5,345 bases of DNA, from NCBI GenBank assembly GCA_938008555.1, contig CALLKE010000074.1, positions 1 through 5,345 of the forward strand, given 5' to 3'. Origin of the DNA: an uncultured Pedobacter sp. (GTDB taxonomy: Bacteria > Bacteroidota > Bacteroidia > Sphingobacteriales > Sphingobacteriaceae). The notes beneath the pieces are model-generated. The model had not been told where the DNA came from. It worked only from the letters and a program-made list of their open reading frames with translations, and searched no databases. The first letter of the stretch is position 1; each line of letters begins with the position of its first letter. This document shows, piece by piece, positions 1 to 5,345 of the stretch. A program made the translations under genes and the position numbers.

Positions 1-827
1 TGATTTGAAAGGAATTTAGCAACAACTAATGCACTTTCATGATGTTGTTTGATACGAACAGCTAAACTACGCAAACCTCGCAATGCCAAATAAATATCAT
101 CAGGACTGGTTGTTTCACCAAAAAAATGTCCTGTCTTTGTCAACTGTTCCAGACTCTCTGCATTCGCAGTCGCCACACCCATCAAAATATCTGAATGTCC
201 ACCAATATATTTAGTGAGCGAGTGAATCACGATGTCAGCACCATATTCAAACGGTTTAAGCAAAGCAGGGCTTGCAACCGTATTATCGACCACTACAGGT
301 ACTCCATATTCGTGGGCGATTTTGGCAATTGCTTCTAGGTCGATAATATTGCCCAGTGGATTACCAATGGATTCAACAAACACCAACTTGGTTTTTTCAT
401 CAATTAAACCACGTAGGGCTTCTGGATCTTGATAATCAAAGAAGCGTACCTCAATGCCTTGTTTCGGCAGAGTGTGGGCAAACAGGTTATAAGTGCCACC
501 GTACAAGGTCGATACTGAAGCAATGTTGTCACCTGCTTCAGCAATGGTTTGAATAGCATAAGTAATGGCAGCCATGCCCGAAGCCAAAGCCAAAGCTCCA
601 ATACCTCCCTCGAGTGCAGCTAAACGCTGTTCGAGCACCGCAGTGGTTGGATTCATAATACGGGTATAAATATTGCCTTGGACTTTCAGGTCAAATAGGT
701 CAGCGCCGTGTTGCGTATTATCAAAGGCATACGAGGTCGTTTGGTAAATCGGCACAGCCACAGCTTTAGTGGTGGCCTCAGGGCTATAACCAGCATGGAT
801 AGCCAAAGTTTCGTCTTTATAGGTCAT
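1..827 (-). CDS. Cys/Met metabolism PLP-dependent enzyme, MetY-like N-terminus with MetC-like continuation (partial, C-terminus off window)
   Basis: Reading from ATG at 827-825 to the window edge gives 275 open codons. It begins MTYKDETLAIHAGYSPE. Seen: a phosphate-binding YTR (Y54, R56) followed by MNPT, the ASGMAAI loop (S83-G84-M85), YGGTYNLF near 109-116, the cofactor aspartate in VVVDNT (D181), and the PLP lysine in HSLTKY (K206). From family knowledge this fold covers O-acetylhomoserine sulfhydrylase (MetY), cystathionine gamma-synthase and cystathionine beta-lyase (MetC), cytoplasmic enzymes of methionine and cysteine synthesis. Residues 1 to about 181 look like MetY. After the lysine, MetY normally reads GGHG-(T/S)-x-GG and has a long insert; here it reads GGHSDILMG, then LRGLRSLAVRIKQHHESAL, as in MetC. 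The gene may therefore be a hybrid, so I assign no symbol. The possible ribosome site is weak (GATGAAG, 4 nt before ATG). Family membership is certain; the reaction is not. Confidence 0.85.
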   Translation of the reverse strand, partial: MTYKDETLAIHAGYSPEATTKAVAVPIYQTTSYAFDNTQHGADLFDLKVQGNIYTRIMNPTTAVLEQRLAALEGGIGALALASGMAAITYAIQTIAEAGDNIASVSTLYGGTYNLFAHTLPKQGIEVRFFDYQDPEALRGLIDEKTKLVFVESIGNPLGNIIDLEAIAKIAHEYGVPVVVDNTVASPALLKPFEYGADIVIHSLTKYIGGHSDILMGVATANAESLEQLTKTGHFFGETTSPDDIYLALRGLRSLAVRIKQHHESALVVAKFLSN

Positions 828-1058
828 GTGACTTCATCTGCGTGAGTTAAATATTACACAGTCTACCATTAATGAATATAAGTGAAATTGCAAAAAAATA
901 TGAATGTTTATCTAAAATTTTCATAATGAAGTGTAAGTTTTAACTTGGTAAGCATATAAAAACTGCTGAAAACAAGCGTTTAAAAAACACTCGAACTGAA
1001 AGTTGTAACATTGCATTGAAGATCGGTTTAATGCCTTATTTTTTCAGCGCATTCATCG

Positions 1059-1064
1059 TATAAT
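1059..1064 (+). promoter_or_regulatory. -10 box of the probable ettA promoter
   Basis: A perfect TATAAT lies at 1059-1064, about 59 bases before the ettA GTG, which would give a leader of roughly 50 nt. The hexamer 17 bases upstream (TTATTT, 1036-1041) is a poor -35. A second possible promoter is TTGTAA (1003-1008), an 18-base gap, then TTTAAT (1027-1032). The call rests on the -10 match and its position. Confidence 0.5.
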
Positions 1065-1110
1065 GCCCCAAAATATTTTTCGCTGTTTTGCGATTTTTTG
1101 GTTTTCTATT

Positions 1111-1116
1111 GAGGAG
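1111..1116 (+). promoter_or_regulatory. Ribosome binding site that fixes the GTG start of ettA
   Basis: GAGGAG at 1111-1116 is a strong Shine-Dalgarno sequence. It ends 6 bases before the GTG at 1123-1125. The next in-frame ATG upstream, at 1063, overlaps the TATAAT -10 box, so it would lie upstream of the transcript made from that promoter and cannot be the normal start. Confidence 0.8.
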
Positions 1117-1122
1117 TCCTGC

Positions 1123-2784
1123 GTGGCCCAATATATTTATACGATGAACCGAGTGTCTAAGATGGTTCCGCCTAAGCGCGAAATCTTGAAAGACATCTCT
1201 TTGTCATTTTTCCCGGGTGCAAAAATTGGTGTGCTTGGTTTAAACGGTGCAGGTAAATCGACCTTGCTTCGTATTATGGCTGGCGTAGACAAAGATTTCT
1301 CTGGTGAAGCTCGTGCGCAACCGGGTATCAAAATCGGCTATTTAGAGCAAGAACCACCACTCGATCCAAATAAAGATGTTCGCGGTAACGTTGAAGATGG
1401 TTTACGTGAACCATTAGATGCTTTGGCACGCTTGGATGAAGTATTTGCTGAATATGCGGCTGAAGACGCAGACTTTGACAAATTGGCAAAAGAGCAAGAA
1501 AAATTAGAAGCGATTATTCACTCATGGGATGCACATAACCTGAGTAACCAAATGGATCAAGCTGCTGCAGCATTGAACCTTCCAGCTTGGGATGCAGACG
1601 TAACTTTACTATCAGGTGGTGAGCGTCGTCGTGTTGCATTATGTCGTTTGCTTTTATCTAAGCCAGACATGTTGCTTCTAGACGAACCGACGAACCACTT
1701 GGATGCAGAGTCTGTATCTTGGTTAGAGCGTTTCTTGAAAGATTTCGCGGGCACGATTGTGGCGATTACGCACGATCGTTATTTCTTGGATAACGTCGCT
1801 GAATGGATTCTTGAGCTTGACCGCGGTATGGGCATTCCATATCAAGGCAACTATTCTGCTTGGTTAGAGCAAAAGAATGCACGTTTAGAGCAAGAACAGA
1901 AGCAAGAAGAATCTTTTGCTAAAGCATTGAAAAAAGAGCTGGAATGGGTTCGTTCAAATGCTAAAGGTCAACAAAAGAAAAACAAAGCACGTATGGAGCG
2001 TTTTGAAGAACTTAACTCACGTGAGTTCCAACAGCGTAATGAAACGTCTGAAATCTATATTCCACCTGGTCCGCGTCTAGGCAATAAAGTGGTTGAAGTC
2101 GAAGGCATCAGTAAATCATTTGATGGTCGCGTACTCTACGAAAACTTAAGCTTTACCGTACCACCTACAGCAATTGTGGGTATTGTGGGACCAAACGGTG
2201 CAGGTAAAACCACACTATTCCGTATGATGACGGGTGAACAACAGCCTGATACAGGTACGGTGACACTAGGTGAGTCGGTTAAAGTCGCTTATGTGGGTCA
2301 GATCCGTGATACTTTGGATAACAACAAAACCGTTTGGGAAGAAGTTTCTGGCGGTTTGGATATCCTAAGAATTGGCGAATACGAAATTGCATCACGTGCT
2401 TATATTGGCCGTTTTAACTTTAAAGGCCAAGATCAGCAAAAACGTGTAGGTGAATTGTCAGGTGGTGAGCGTAACCGTTTACAACTGGCGAAAATCCTGC
2501 AAATGGGCGCTAATGTCATCTTACTGGATGAGCCATCGAACGATTTGGATATCGAAACTTTACGTGCACTTGAGGATGCAATTCTTGTATTCCCAGGCAC
2601 GGTAATGGTGGTATCGCATGACCGTTGGTTCCTTGACCGTATTGCAACGCATATCTTGTCGTTTGAGAACGAACAGCCTGAGTTTTATGAAGGCAACTAT
2701 GCCGAGTATGAAGCATACCGCTTGGCTCGTTTAGGTGAAGATGCTGTACAAAAACGTACTAAATACAAGAAAATTGGCGGTTAA
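1123..2784 (+). CDS. ettA: Energy-dependent translational throttle protein EttA (ABC-F ATPase)
   Basis: This 553-residue protein has two ABC ATPase domains on one chain and no membrane segments, as in the ABC-F family. Domain 1: Walker A GLNGAGKST (39-47), signature LSGGE (163-167), Walker B ending in LLLDEPTNHLD with catalytic E188. Domain 2: Walker A GPNGAGKTT (356-364), signature LSGGE (445-449), Walker B LLDEPSNDLD with E470. E188 and E470 fall at the same numbers as in E. coli EttA (555 aa). The charged linker at about 255-325, rich in K, E and Q, is the P-site tRNA interaction motif; the acidic insert near 90-135 is the arm. From family knowledge, EttA binds the ribosomal E site and, depending on the ATP/ADP ratio, gates entry into the elongation cycle. 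The GTG start is chosen because VAQYIYTMNRV matches the E. coli N-terminus and a GAGGAG site precedes it. An in-frame ATG 20 codons upstream is rejected. One small departure is Ser instead of the usual Thr at 472. Confidence 0.97.
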   Translation: MAQYIYTMNRVSKMVPPKREILKDISLSFFPGAKIGVLGLNGAGKSTLLRIMAGVDKDFSGEARAQPGIKIGYLEQEPPLDPNKDVRGNVEDGLREPLDALARLDEVFAEYAAEDADFDKLAKEQEKLEAIIHSWDAHNLSNQMDQAAAALNLPAWDADVTLLSGGERRRVALCRLLLSKPDMLLLDEPTNHLDAESVSWLERFLKDFAGTIVAITHDRYFLDNVAEWILELDRGMGIPYQGNYSAWLEQKNARLEQEQKQEESFAKALKKELEWVRSNAKGQQKKNKARMERFEELNSREFQQRNETSEIYIPPGPRLGNKVVEVEGISKSFDGRVLYENLSFTVPPTAIVGIVGPNGAGKTTLFRMMTGEQQPDTGTVTLGESVKVAYVGQIRDTLDNNKTVWEEVSGGLDILRIGEYEIASRAYIGRFNFKGQDQQKRVGELSGGERNRLQLAKILQMGANVILLDEPSNDLDIETLRALEDAILVFPGTVMVVSHDRWFLDRIATHILSFENEQPEFYEGNYAEYEAYRLARLGEDAVQKRTKYKKIGG

Positions 2785-2801
2785 TACTGTCGTTAGCCAA
2801 T

Positions 2802-2831
2802 AAAAAAACCAGCCTTCGGGCTGGTTTTTTT
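2802..2831. terminator. Bidirectional rho-independent terminator between ettA and the convergent DUF4198-like gene
   Basis: The arms CCAGCC (2809-2814) and GGCTGG (2819-2824) enclose a TTCG loop closed by C-G, the extra-stable UUCG tetraloop. They are flanked by seven A (2802-2808) and seven T (2825-2831), so the stem can extend to 13 pairs. The U-tract exists on both strands. It begins 18 bases after the ettA stop and lies 19 bases beyond the stop of the minus-strand gene, so it can serve both. Confidence 0.93.
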
Positions 2832-2849
2832 ATGTTTGTTAATTGTTTT

Positions 2850-3653
2850 CTAAGGAGTTTTAGAGGCATTCACTTGTAAGCTGATAATGCTGTAATACTG
2901 ATTTTTAGGTTTTGCTTTGGCATCGACCTTTTCGCTCACTTCAATCAAGTATTGTCCAGCTTGTTCAAAAGTGAGCGTGGCATTGCCTTGTGCATCAACA
3001 GGTGTGCTTTTTGCTTGCTGTTCAAGCTCACCTTGAGCGCGAACCATAAGCTCTGCATGCGCAAGAGCTTTGCCTGCTTGCGTAATTTGCAGTTGTACAG
3101 GTTGTTGTACATTGATTTGGTTGGGATGGGTTTTAAAGCTGACTTGAATTGGGGCTGGTGTTATAGCGACAGGTGAGGTGCTGTCCTTGCTGACATAGCT
3201 TTGAATGCTCCATTCACGAACCGTAGAGACCTTGCTTGGCACTTTACCTTTAAAGTCACTTGGAATGACATAGTCACGCTCACTCAGAGCAGGAACTTTG
3301 TCTGCTGCTACATCGGCAAAAATTTTCCACTGACGATTGTGCTGTACGTAATCAATTGGATACGAAGTCTTTGCGAAAATGGTATAGGTACCCTTTTCAG
3401 GAAGTTTGAGATCAAACGTTGCTGCTGAGTCTAAATTTTTTACGGGTTGAACGGTACTTTGAGTTTGGTTGGGCTGAAAAACAGTGAAGGATGTATCTTT
3501 TAAAGCGTATTCAGGATGAAAAGCTTGTTCTGCATAAGCACTGAGAACAGGAACTTGGGTATTCTCTGTGAGATAGGCTAAGGGTGCGACATAGGGTTCA
3601 TGGGCTTGAGTCGCAGTGCTTAGAGCAAGCGCACAAAAGAGCATATTTCTCAT
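2850..3653 (-). CDS. Exported DUF4198-like protein, probably iron-regulated
   Basis: From ATG at 3653-3651 this is 267 residues. It opens with a signal peptide, MRNMLFCALALSTATQA: a short hydrophobic core and a likely cut after TQA that leaves a mature protein starting His-Glu-Pro. An early histidine after the cut, a beta-rich body, a central FAK-SYPIDYV segment (as in KTSYPIDYV) and a C-terminal Ig-like stretch with PVDAQGNATLTF and AGQYLIEV resemble the DUF4198 family (linked to NikM-like periplasmic proteins); this is from memory. Family members are often encoded near TonB-dependent receptors and are thought to assist metal uptake, but no receptor lies in this window. An in-frame extension to 3809 is rejected: it would bury the signal peptide and cross the promoter and the upstream terminator. 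GGAA lies about 10 nt before the ATG, a rather distant ribosome site. A second ATG at 3644-3642 is also possible. The molecular function is unknown. Confidence 0.82.
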   Translation of the reverse strand: MRNMLFCALALSTATQAHEPYVAPLAYLTENTQVPVLSAYAEQAFHPEYALKDTSFTVFQPNQTQSTVQPVKNLDSAATFDLKLPEKGTYTIFAKTSYPIDYVQHNRQWKIFADVAADKVPALSERDYVIPSDFKGKVPSKVSTVREWSIQSYVSKDSTSPVAITPAPIQVSFKTHPNQINVQQPVQLQITQAGKALAHAELMVRAQGELEQQAKSTPVDAQGNATLTFEQAGQYLIEVSEKVDAKAKPKNQYYSIISLQVNASKTP

Positions 3654-3690
3654 GGCAATAAAGTTCCGAATATAATCAAAAAGTGGATTG

Positions 3691-3720
3691 ATTATATCGA
3701 GAAAAAATACCATTTGATAA
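3691..3720 (-). promoter_or_regulatory. Promoter of the DUF4198-like gene
   Basis: On the minus strand there is TTATCA at 3720-3715 (4 of 6 matches to TTGACA), an 18-base gap, then a perfect TATAAT at 3696-3691. Transcription would start near 3684, leaving a leader of about 30 nt before the ATG at 3653. The -35 hexamer lies inside the Fur-type box, a typical arrangement for repression. Confidence 0.6.
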
Positions 3721-3729
3721 TAATTATTA
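3715..3729. promoter_or_regulatory. Fur-type operator
   Basis: TGATAAT-A-ATTATTA is a 7-1-7 inverted repeat. It differs from the Fur consensus TGATAAT-N-ATTATCA at one base. It overlaps the -35 of the downstream gene, so iron-loaded Fur bound there should block RNA polymerase. The surroundings are AT-rich, which raises the chance of an accidental match, but the symmetry and position support the call. Confidence 0.62.
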
Positions 3730-3742
3730 TTTATAATTTGCC

Positions 3743-3772
3743 TGAAGAAAAAGGAGAGCTTGGCCTCTCCTT
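3743..3772 (-). terminator. Rho-independent terminator of the zinc-ribbon membrane protein gene
   Basis: On the minus strand an 8-pair stem, AAGGAGAG (3772-3765) with CTCTCCTT (3758-3751), encloses a 6-base loop and runs into a T-rich tail (TTTCTTC, 3750-3744). It begins 24 bases after the stop at 3797 and separates this transcript from the Fur-controlled promoter just beyond. Confidence 0.75.
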
Positions 3773-3796
3773 GATCTGCTGATATTAAGAGGGGAT

Positions 3797-4138
3797 TTAA
3801 ATTTCCCACTCATGGTCGCATTCGCGGCATTTCCATTTTTTTTGGGATTGCATAAAGCCTTGCATCGAAATTTTAAAATCTGGAAGATCTCGGTAAAACA
3901 AGAAACCCGCAACTACACATACGATAAACACGACAACCGTTGCAATTTGAAGTGTTGAGCCTGCACCATCCCCAAAGATCCACATTGCAATGCTAATTAA
4001 CACCAGAAGTAATAACACAAAGATAGCAGGGATTAGAAAAACTAAACTTTTAGGCACAACTGGACGTGCTGCTGGAGCGCCTGCTTGAGCAACAGGCATA
4101 ATTTTTGGACTTTGGCATTGAGGACAGCGGTATTGCAT
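3797..4138 (-). CDS. Small two-helix membrane protein with split zinc ribbon (hypothetical)
   Basis: The 113-residue product has three parts. The N-terminus is MQYRCPQCQSPKIM, a CxxC zinc knuckle (C5, C8). Two hydrophobic helices follow, about 32-54 and 63-82, joined by a short FGDGAGS turn. The C-terminus is WKCRECDHEWEI with a second CxxC (C104, C107). The two knuckles look like the halves of one zinc ribbon, with the helix hairpin inserted between them, so both ends should meet on the same side of the membrane, probably the cytoplasm. A stretch rich in Ala and Pro (17-29) links the first knuckle to helix 1. The start is supported by GGAG 5 nt upstream. The gene is a single transcription unit with its own promoter and terminator. 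I do not recognise a named family and assign no function; such ribbons may bind nucleic acid, protein or only zinc. Confidence 0.85.
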   Translation of the reverse strand: MQYRCPQCQSPKIMPVAQAGAPAARPVVPKSLVFLIPAIFVLLLLVLISIAMWIFGDGAGSTLQIATVVVFIVCVVAGFLFYRDLPDFKISMQGFMQSQKKWKCRECDHEWEI

Positions 4139-4150
4139 GACGACTCCGAA

Positions 4151-4183
4151 ATTCTAATCTATGTTGTATTCTAATCGGATTAG
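4151..4183. repeat. Repeated GATTAG half-sites in the promoter of the zinc-ribbon gene
   Basis: On the minus strand the nonamer GATTAGAAT occurs twice, at 4176-4168 and 4159-4151, offset by 17 bases. The first copy is also the right arm of a 13-base palindrome, CTAATC-C-GATTAG (4183-4171). Together this gives three copies of one hexamer across the spacer, -10 and leader, a layout compatible with an operator. It may also be chance in AT-rich DNA. Confidence 0.45.
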
Positions 4184-4196
4184 TGCAGAAAGCCAA
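4168..4196 (-). promoter_or_regulatory. Promoter of the zinc-ribbon membrane protein gene
   Basis: On the minus strand TTGGCT (4196-4191, 4 of 6 matches), a 17-base gap and TAGAAT (4173-4168, 5 of 6) lie about 30 bases before the ATG. The start of transcription would be near 4161. A second TAGAAT at 4156-4151 is too close to the ATG to serve as the -10. Confidence 0.5.
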
Positions 4197-4234
4197 AAAA
4201 AGCGTTGGAATGGATGGCTAAGAAATTTCAGGCA

Positions 4235-4270
4235 ATAAAAAACCCAAGTCATTATGCTTGGGTTTTTTAT
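4235..4270 (-). terminator. Rho-independent terminator after tRNA-Glu
   Basis: The arms ATAAAAAACCCAAG (4235-4248) and CTTGGGTTTTTTAT (4257-4270) pair perfectly over 14 bases around an 8-base loop, with the G-C core next to the loop. On the minus strand it begins 21 bases after the encoded CCA end of the tRNA, so it ends the tRNA transcript and any gltX read-through. Its T-tract also exists on the plus strand, where no gene needs it. Confidence 0.88.
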
Positions 4271-4291
4271 CAGATGTTGCCATCTTAAATA

Positions 4292-4367
4292 TGGCGTCCC
4301 TACGGGGATTCGAACCCCGGTTACCGCCGTGAAAGGGCGATGTCCTAGGCCTCTAGACGATAGGGAC
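4292..4367 (-). tRNA. tRNA-Glu (anticodon TTC)
   Basis: This is a complete 76-base tRNA on the minus strand. The acceptor stem is GTCCCTA (4367-4361) with TAGGGAC (4302-4296), then discriminator G (4295) and a genome-encoded CCA (4294-4292). The anticodon loop CTTTCAC has anticodon TTC at 4333-4331, on a stem TCGCC/GGCGG with one T-G pair at its base. The T-arm is CGGGG-TTCGAAT-CCCCG. The sequence closely resembles E. coli tRNA-Glu. It reads GAA and GAG and also supplies glutamyl-tRNA for haem synthesis in bacteria that use the C5 pathway. It lies just downstream of gltX, which encodes its synthetase. Confidence 0.98.
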
Positions 4368-4418
4368 TTATTGAGGCATCACGTTGAGTGGTTAACACCG
4401 TCTCTCTGTGTGAGCGCT

Positions 4419-4447
4419 ATATTAGGGATATAACGTTCATGCGTCAA
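4419..4447 (-). promoter_or_regulatory. Strong promoter of tRNA-Glu with GC-rich discriminator
   Basis: On the minus strand TTGACG (4447-4442, 5 of 6), an exact 17-base gap and TAATAT (4424-4419) form a strong sigma-70 promoter. It is followed at once by AGCGCTC, a GC-rich discriminator of the kind associated with growth-rate and ppGpp control of stable RNA genes. Transcription would start near 4412, leaving a 5' leader of about 45 nt to be removed by RNase P. The -35 starts 12 bases after the gltX stop codon. Confidence 0.8.
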
Positions 4448-4459
4448 CTAAAAAATCAA

Positions 4460-5345
4460 TTAAGCGTTATCAACTGCATCATTTTTCGGCAATTTTAAGC
4501 TTTCATTTAGTTTTTCCCATACTTTTGCTTCTTTTTTGCTTGGACCGCCTACAATTTCAAGTGCATGACGTAAGCGCGCGAAGGTTAAGTCAGGGCCGAT
4601 GGTAACCATGGTTTGCATCACAGGGGTTGAAGCAGTTGAACCTGCAATCGCAATAAAGAACGCTGGCATAAAGTCACGCAGCTTAATCTCCATCTGGGTG
4701 GCTAAGTCCATCAATGTTTGGCTTACTGTATCATTGTTCCACGTAAACATGCTTTCTAAGCGCCAAATCGCAAATTGAAGGCTCTGACGAACTTGCTCTT
4801 CGGTCAACTTTTTGCTTTCAAACTGTTCTTTGCTCAGTGCGGGGAACTGATTAAAGTAGTGCGCAGACCAGTTTACGGCTTCTGAAAGTAAGTTGATCCG
4901 CGGTTGAATCGCTGCTGCGATGTCTTCGAGCATCTTGCGGTCAGATTTCCATGCCAGTAGTGTATCTAATAGTTCAGCTGGGCTTAAGCCTTTGATCCAT
5001 TGACCGTTTAGCCAATTAAGTTTTTCAACATCAAAGATTGGACCACCTAGTGAAACACGCTGTACATCAAAGTTTTCCACCATTTCCCCCAAGGTGAACA
5101 CCTCACGCTCATCTGGCATTGACCAGCCCATACGACCTAAATAGTTCAATAGGGCTTCTGGCAAGACACCAATGTTTTTATAGTACGTGATTGATGTTGG
5201 ATTTTTACGTTTTGACAATTTTGACTTGTCTGGGTTACGTAGCAAAGGCATATGACCCAGTACAGGCATTTCCCAGCCAAAATATTGGTAAAGGAGCTGG
5301 TGTTTCGGTGCAGAAGGCAACCATTCTTCACCGCGGAACACGTGA
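4460..5345 (-). CDS. gltX: Glutamyl-tRNA synthetase, C-terminal part (N-terminus off window)
   Basis: The visible frame enters at 5344 and ends at TAA 4462-4460, giving 294 residues, roughly the last 60% of a protein of about 500. The enzyme is a cytoplasmic class I aminoacyl-tRNA synthetase that joins glutamate to tRNA-Glu. The visible part starts in the catalytic fold with HVFRGEEWLPSAPKH and then carries the class I signature loop in the form KLSKR (codons at 5221-5207), within DKSKLSKRKNPTSI. Next come LPEALLNYLGRMGW and the FDVEKLNWLNGQW helix region, then the helical anticodon-binding domain ending in EIVGGPSKKEAKVWEKLNESL. The HIGH motif lies outside the window. No terminator separates the gene from tRNA-Glu downstream, so read-through is possible. 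An internal GTG at 5341 is not a start because the frame stays open and in-family upstream. I see no frameshift. Confidence 0.97.
   Translation of the reverse strand, partial: HVFRGEEWLPSAPKHQLLYQYFGWEMPVLGHMPLLRNPDKSKLSKRKNPTSITYYKNIGVLPEALLNYLGRMGWSMPDEREVFTLGEMVENFDVQRVSLGGPIFDVEKLNWLNGQWIKGLSPAELLDTLLAWKSDRKMLEDIAAAIQPRINLLSEAVNWSAHYFNQFPALSKEQFESKKLTEEQVRQSLQFAIWRLESMFTWNNDTVSQTLMDLATQMEIKLRDFMPAFFIAIAGSTASTPVMQTMVTIGPDLTFARLRHALEIVGGPSKKEAKVWEKLNESLKLPKNDAVDNA

Larger units (their letters stand above)
828..1122. other. AT-rich divergent intergenic region
   Basis: This 295-base gap separates two divergent genes. Towards the right it holds the ettA promoter and ribosome site listed separately. 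On the left, for the minus-strand PLP enzyme, I find only weak -10-like hexamers: TAATAT on the minus strand near 856-851 and TATATT near 880-875. Neither has a good -35 at 16-18 bases. A short inverted repeat AAGTT-TT-AACTT lies at 935-946. I see no tRNA, SAM riboswitch core or small ORF with a convincing ribosome site. Confidence 0.6.

Noticed and set aside
232..601. Three short open frames of about 65 residues inside the left-edge gene
   Set aside because: They lie wholly within the PLP-enzyme frame, overlap each other, and lack recognisable motifs or ribosome sites.
935..946. Inverted repeat AAGTT-TT-AACTT as an operator
   Set aside because: Only five pairs per arm in AT-rich DNA and about 110 bases from the nearest start codon; this is expected by chance.
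828..1058. Possible SAM riboswitch or Met-box control of the sulfur-metabolism gene
   Set aside because: I find no AGACGTCT-like Met boxes and no riboswitch-like set of conserved stems or terminator before the minus-strand ATG.
1063..1122. N-terminal extension of EttA from ATG 1063
   Set aside because: It overlaps the -10 box, has no ribosome site, and does not resemble the EttA N-terminus, which matches from GTG 1123 onward.
2516..2550. Ser in place of Thr in the second EttA Walker B region (DEPSNDLD) as a defect
   Set aside because: The catalytic Glu470 and all other ATPase motifs are intact and Ser is a conservative change, so no loss of function is implied.
2952..3428. Two plus-strand frames of about 75 residues opposite the DUF4198-like gene
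   Set aside because: Antisense shadows with no ribosome site and biased, Cys- and Arg-rich composition typical of non-coding frames.
3654..3809. N-terminal extension of the DUF4198-like protein from 3809
   Set aside because: It would place 52 residues before a clear signal peptide, run through the promoter, Fur-type box and upstream terminator, and overlap the end of the zinc-ribbon gene.

Overview
The window looks like chromosomal DNA from a gammaproteobacterium of the Moraxellaceae, most likely Acinetobacter. This rests on protein resemblance from memory (an EttA whose catalytic residues fall at the E. coli positions, a glutamyl-tRNA synthetase of the 'KLSKRKNPTSI' type, a DUF4198-like exported protein), roughly 40-45% GC coding sequence and AT-rich intergenic DNA. 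No database search was possible. I see no mobile element, CRISPR array or integrase.

Layout: (1) 1-827, minus strand, is the N-terminal 275 codons of a Cys/Met-metabolism PLP enzyme running off the left edge. (2) 828-1122 is an AT-rich divergent intergenic region with a strong -10 for the next gene. (3) 1123-2784, plus strand, is ettA, the ABC-F translation factor, starting at GTG and ending at a UUCG-loop terminator shared with the convergent gene. (4) 2850-3653, minus, is a secreted DUF4198-like protein behind a near-perfect Fur-type box. (5) 3797-4138, minus, is a small two-helix membrane protein whose zinc-ribbon halves lie at its two ends; it has its own promoter and terminator. (6) 4292-4367, minus, is tRNA-Glu(TTC) with its own promoter and terminator. 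(7) 4460 to the right edge, minus, is the C-terminal part of gltX, the enzyme that charges that tRNA.

Functional links: gltX and tRNA-Glu form an enzyme-substrate pair with no terminator between them, so the tRNA may be made both from gltX read-through and from its own promoter. EttA also acts in translation but is divergently placed. The DUF4198-like gene appears to be iron-regulated. The most notable observation is that the left-edge PLP enzyme reads like O-acetylhomoserine sulfhydrylase (MetY) up to the catalytic-lysine region and like cystathionine beta-lyase (MetC) after it, which suggests a hybrid gene or an assembly join. Otherwise this is a fairly ordinary housekeeping region.
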